Origin: Brachyhypopomus gauderio | Taxonomy: Eukaryota > Chordata > Actinopteri > Gymnotiformes > Hypopomidae | Assembly (NCBI RefSeq): GCF_052324685.1 | Contig: NC_135226.1 | Span: 21,820,482 to 21,884,481 of the forward strand | DNA length: 64,000 nt | Direction: 5' to 3' | Part shown: in pieces, positions 61,952-64,000 of the stretch | Layout: each line of letters begins with the position of its first letter | Position numbering within the stretch: position 1 is the first letter of the stretch | Made by a program: the position numbers and the translations under genes | Notes under the pieces: generated by a model | Databases searched by the model: none | Seen by the model: only the letters and a program-made list of their open reading frames with translations | Told to the model about the DNA's origin: nothing

Positions 61952-63550
61952 GTTGCACTACTGTGCTGGAGGTTTTATGTGGACCCAAGATAATTGATAC
62001 TGTAGAAACATTAATCAGCTCACTCATAAACCTTAAAATAATCTTTAAGGCAAGATACATATAAGTATATACAGTTAGCACTGCAAGTAAACCTATACAC
62101 GGACATCCCAAAAAAGCAACCCACACACCTACACCATCATTCTGGATGAACAGTCTATAACAAGCTATAAACTCCCCGATAAACGCACCAAGATGAAGTT
62201 TTGTAAATGGCTTGTGACAGGTGAGATTCGCTCGTGTCTTTACCCCACTGGATATGTCAGTCTTTAAACGCAGCCGCTTGGCGTCCCTGATTACAATGAT
62301 ATGTAGCATTGACAGCTTACTTGACATTTACACACTCAGATTCCCATCGGCTAATAGCTATTTCTCATCTCCCCAGGGTTCGACAACCGGGCCAGCCGAT
62401 AACAAACCTGTCAGGGTGTCTTCAGCAGGATGAGAAATTAGGCACTCGATGGAGAAATATGGAGTCTGACACGAGCGACATGTAGCTGTGGGACAGGACG
62501 TGTTTCAACAGTGGGCACAAAATGGAAGCAGCTGATTGAGTCTTATCTGTGTTTGGAGCGAGCGCCTTTTAGAAATGTTCTTATCTCCAAGGAGCCAACA
62601 CTAAGAGATCAGTGGGGTTGGGATGGTTGACATCTGAAGCTAAAGAAATGTGGTGGGAGGATACAGACGTGGCGTGGGGGAGAGAGAGACGGGGGGGGGG
62701 GGGGGGGGGGGGCATCTAGCCTACTAATAACACTCACGTTTAGCCAGGTTATAGAAAAGCAGTTATTCAATCGGTTTTCAGTACTTAATCTTTTTAGACT
62801 TGATTGTTCTTCTGTTCCCTACATAATCAATGTTGTTTGTAGCTGAAAATACACGGCTGCGAAGATTACTTTCAAAATCTAATTTTATGAATAACCCAAC
62901 TCAAACTGTAATCTGAAGGACCGCACTAGTGTGCAGTATTCTGGTCCCAGAAACAAAAAACTCACTCAAATTAAAGTCCCTTAAAATGTGATACACTGAT
63001 GCAGGAAACTAATAGTTTTACTCCTGCCAGACTGTCTCTCCTACTAACACATGCTTATGTCAGTGTTTACATGCTGTTTAATTCTATGTAAAGGAGAAGT
63101 GGATTATGGGTTTTATCCTCTGCTAAACATTCTGCAACACCCATCAGATGTATCAAATGCACCCATAATACTCTTTCAGTTATTTTCCAATTAAACAAAC
63201 AATTCCACATGTATTCACTTTCCATTCAACCCTGTAATTATAGAATTAAGTAAATGTACGAGTGTCAATGTTTACAACATGCTGGCACTGGATTAAATAC
63301 ACAGAATCTATGAAATCACTTTGATTAACCCTACTGAGAATTTCCCTGATACCACAAAACATACAGGGTCCTTAAAAGCCCAGAACACTTGATTGTAAGG
63401 ACCTTTAAACAGGCATGGACACGAGGACATGAGGACATATGGACATGAGGACACAGCATTTCTCTCGTGTCTCTATTTAGATCCTCATGCTGCTTGTGCC
63501 ACCACGTCCTTTCATCGGCCGGGTGACCAAGTCAAAATCTAAAAAAGATG
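61218..63550. other. Noncoding DNA with (CA)n and G22
   Basis: No exon was recognised. A (CA)n tract lies at 61914-61949 and a G22 run at 62691-62712. A high-complexity stretch at about 62200-62600 might be regulatory. The rest to 63550 is AT-rich. Confidence 0.4.
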
Positions 63551-63557
63551 CACTTAT

Positions 63558-63908
63558 GACCTCTATGAGGACAAATCAGTGATAATGGTGACCTCTATGA
63601 GGTCAAATCAGTGATAATGGTGACCTCTATGAGGACAAATCAGTGATAATGGTGACCTCTATGAGGACAAATCAGTGATAATGGTGACCTCTATGAGGAC
63701 AAATCGGTGATAATGGTGACCTCTATGAGGTCAAATCGGTGATAATGGTGACCTCTATGAGGTCAAAATCAGTGATAATGGTGACCTATATGAGGTCAAA
63801 TCAGTGATAATGGTGACCTATATGAGGTCAAATCAGTGATAATGGTGACCTATATGAGGTCAAATCAGTGATAATTGGTGACCTCTATGAGGTCAAATCA
63901 GTGATAAT
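63558..63908 (+). repeat. 32-bp minisatellite at the window end
   Basis: About 11 copies of GACCTCTATGAGGACAAATC followed by AGTGATAATGGT, with GAGGTCAAATC and CTATATGAGG variants. Each unit carries the short palindrome CCTCTATGAGG. Confidence 0.94.
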
Positions 63909-64000
63909 CAGAATTGCAGTCAAACTCCAATACCCACATTATGGACGAGCCAGGTACGTCACTACTCTTCCACACTTAAAGTAAAATCCCCAGTGCATTC

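Overview
This window is a teleost fish genome segment, probably ostariophysan, although the sequence alone does not settle that. Vertebrate-type spliced genes with orthologue-grade protein matches, L1- and L2-clade LINE remnants, a Tc1-like inverted-repeat element, very abundant (GT)n tracts and many minisatellites all fit a fish chromosome. No prokaryotic, viral or organellar genes were seen.

Layout. (1) 1-20.7 kb, plus strand: complete dyrk1a, with a CpG-rich promoter and noncoding exon 1 at the left edge, an 8-kb first intron full of transposon debris, eleven coding exons (8647-17649; about 745 aa) and a roughly 3-kb 3' UTR. (2) 20806-20877: an intact tRNA-Pro(CGG) gene between dyrk1a and the next gene. 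(3) 21.4-25.6 kb, plus: complete thap12 (five coding exons, about 742 aa), whose intron 2 is almost entirely a 12-bp minisatellite. (4) 27.5-32.6 kb, plus: map6 (three coding exons, about 363 aa), preceded by twelve copies of a promoter-like 40-bp module. (5) 35.2-39.0 kb, plus: hinfp (nine coding exons, about 504 aa), with a GC-AG intron, an in-frame stop-free intron, an intronic E-box array and a duplicated exon end. (6) 39.6-45.8 kb, minus: the conserved 3' half of an auts2-family gene (ten exons recognised), convergent with hinfp. One of its introns is a roughly 2.1-kb minisatellite carrying about a hundred splice-donor-like motifs on the sense strand. (7) 46-64 kb: no recognisable coding exon. 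This is probably auts2 intron or upstream DNA, with several enhancer-like blocks, a candidate minus-strand noncoding first exon near 53.2-53.7 kb, and many simple repeats.

The genes do not form one pathway, but several act on transcription or the cytoskeleton: DYRK1A (kinase), THAP12 (domesticated hAT-like THAP protein), HINFP (histone H4 gene activator), AUTS2 (Polycomb-associated activator) and MAP6 (microtubule stabiliser). Their human orthologues lie on different chromosomes or arms, so the linkage is a fish arrangement.

The most unusual aspect is how tandem repeats sit against splice sites and promoters: (GT)46 replaces the polypyrimidine tract of a dyrk1a exon, arrays fill introns of thap12, hinfp and auts2, and a repeated promoter-like module lies upstream of map6. 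All exon boundaries were inferred by reading splice signals and phase by eye; no alignment or transcript data were available.
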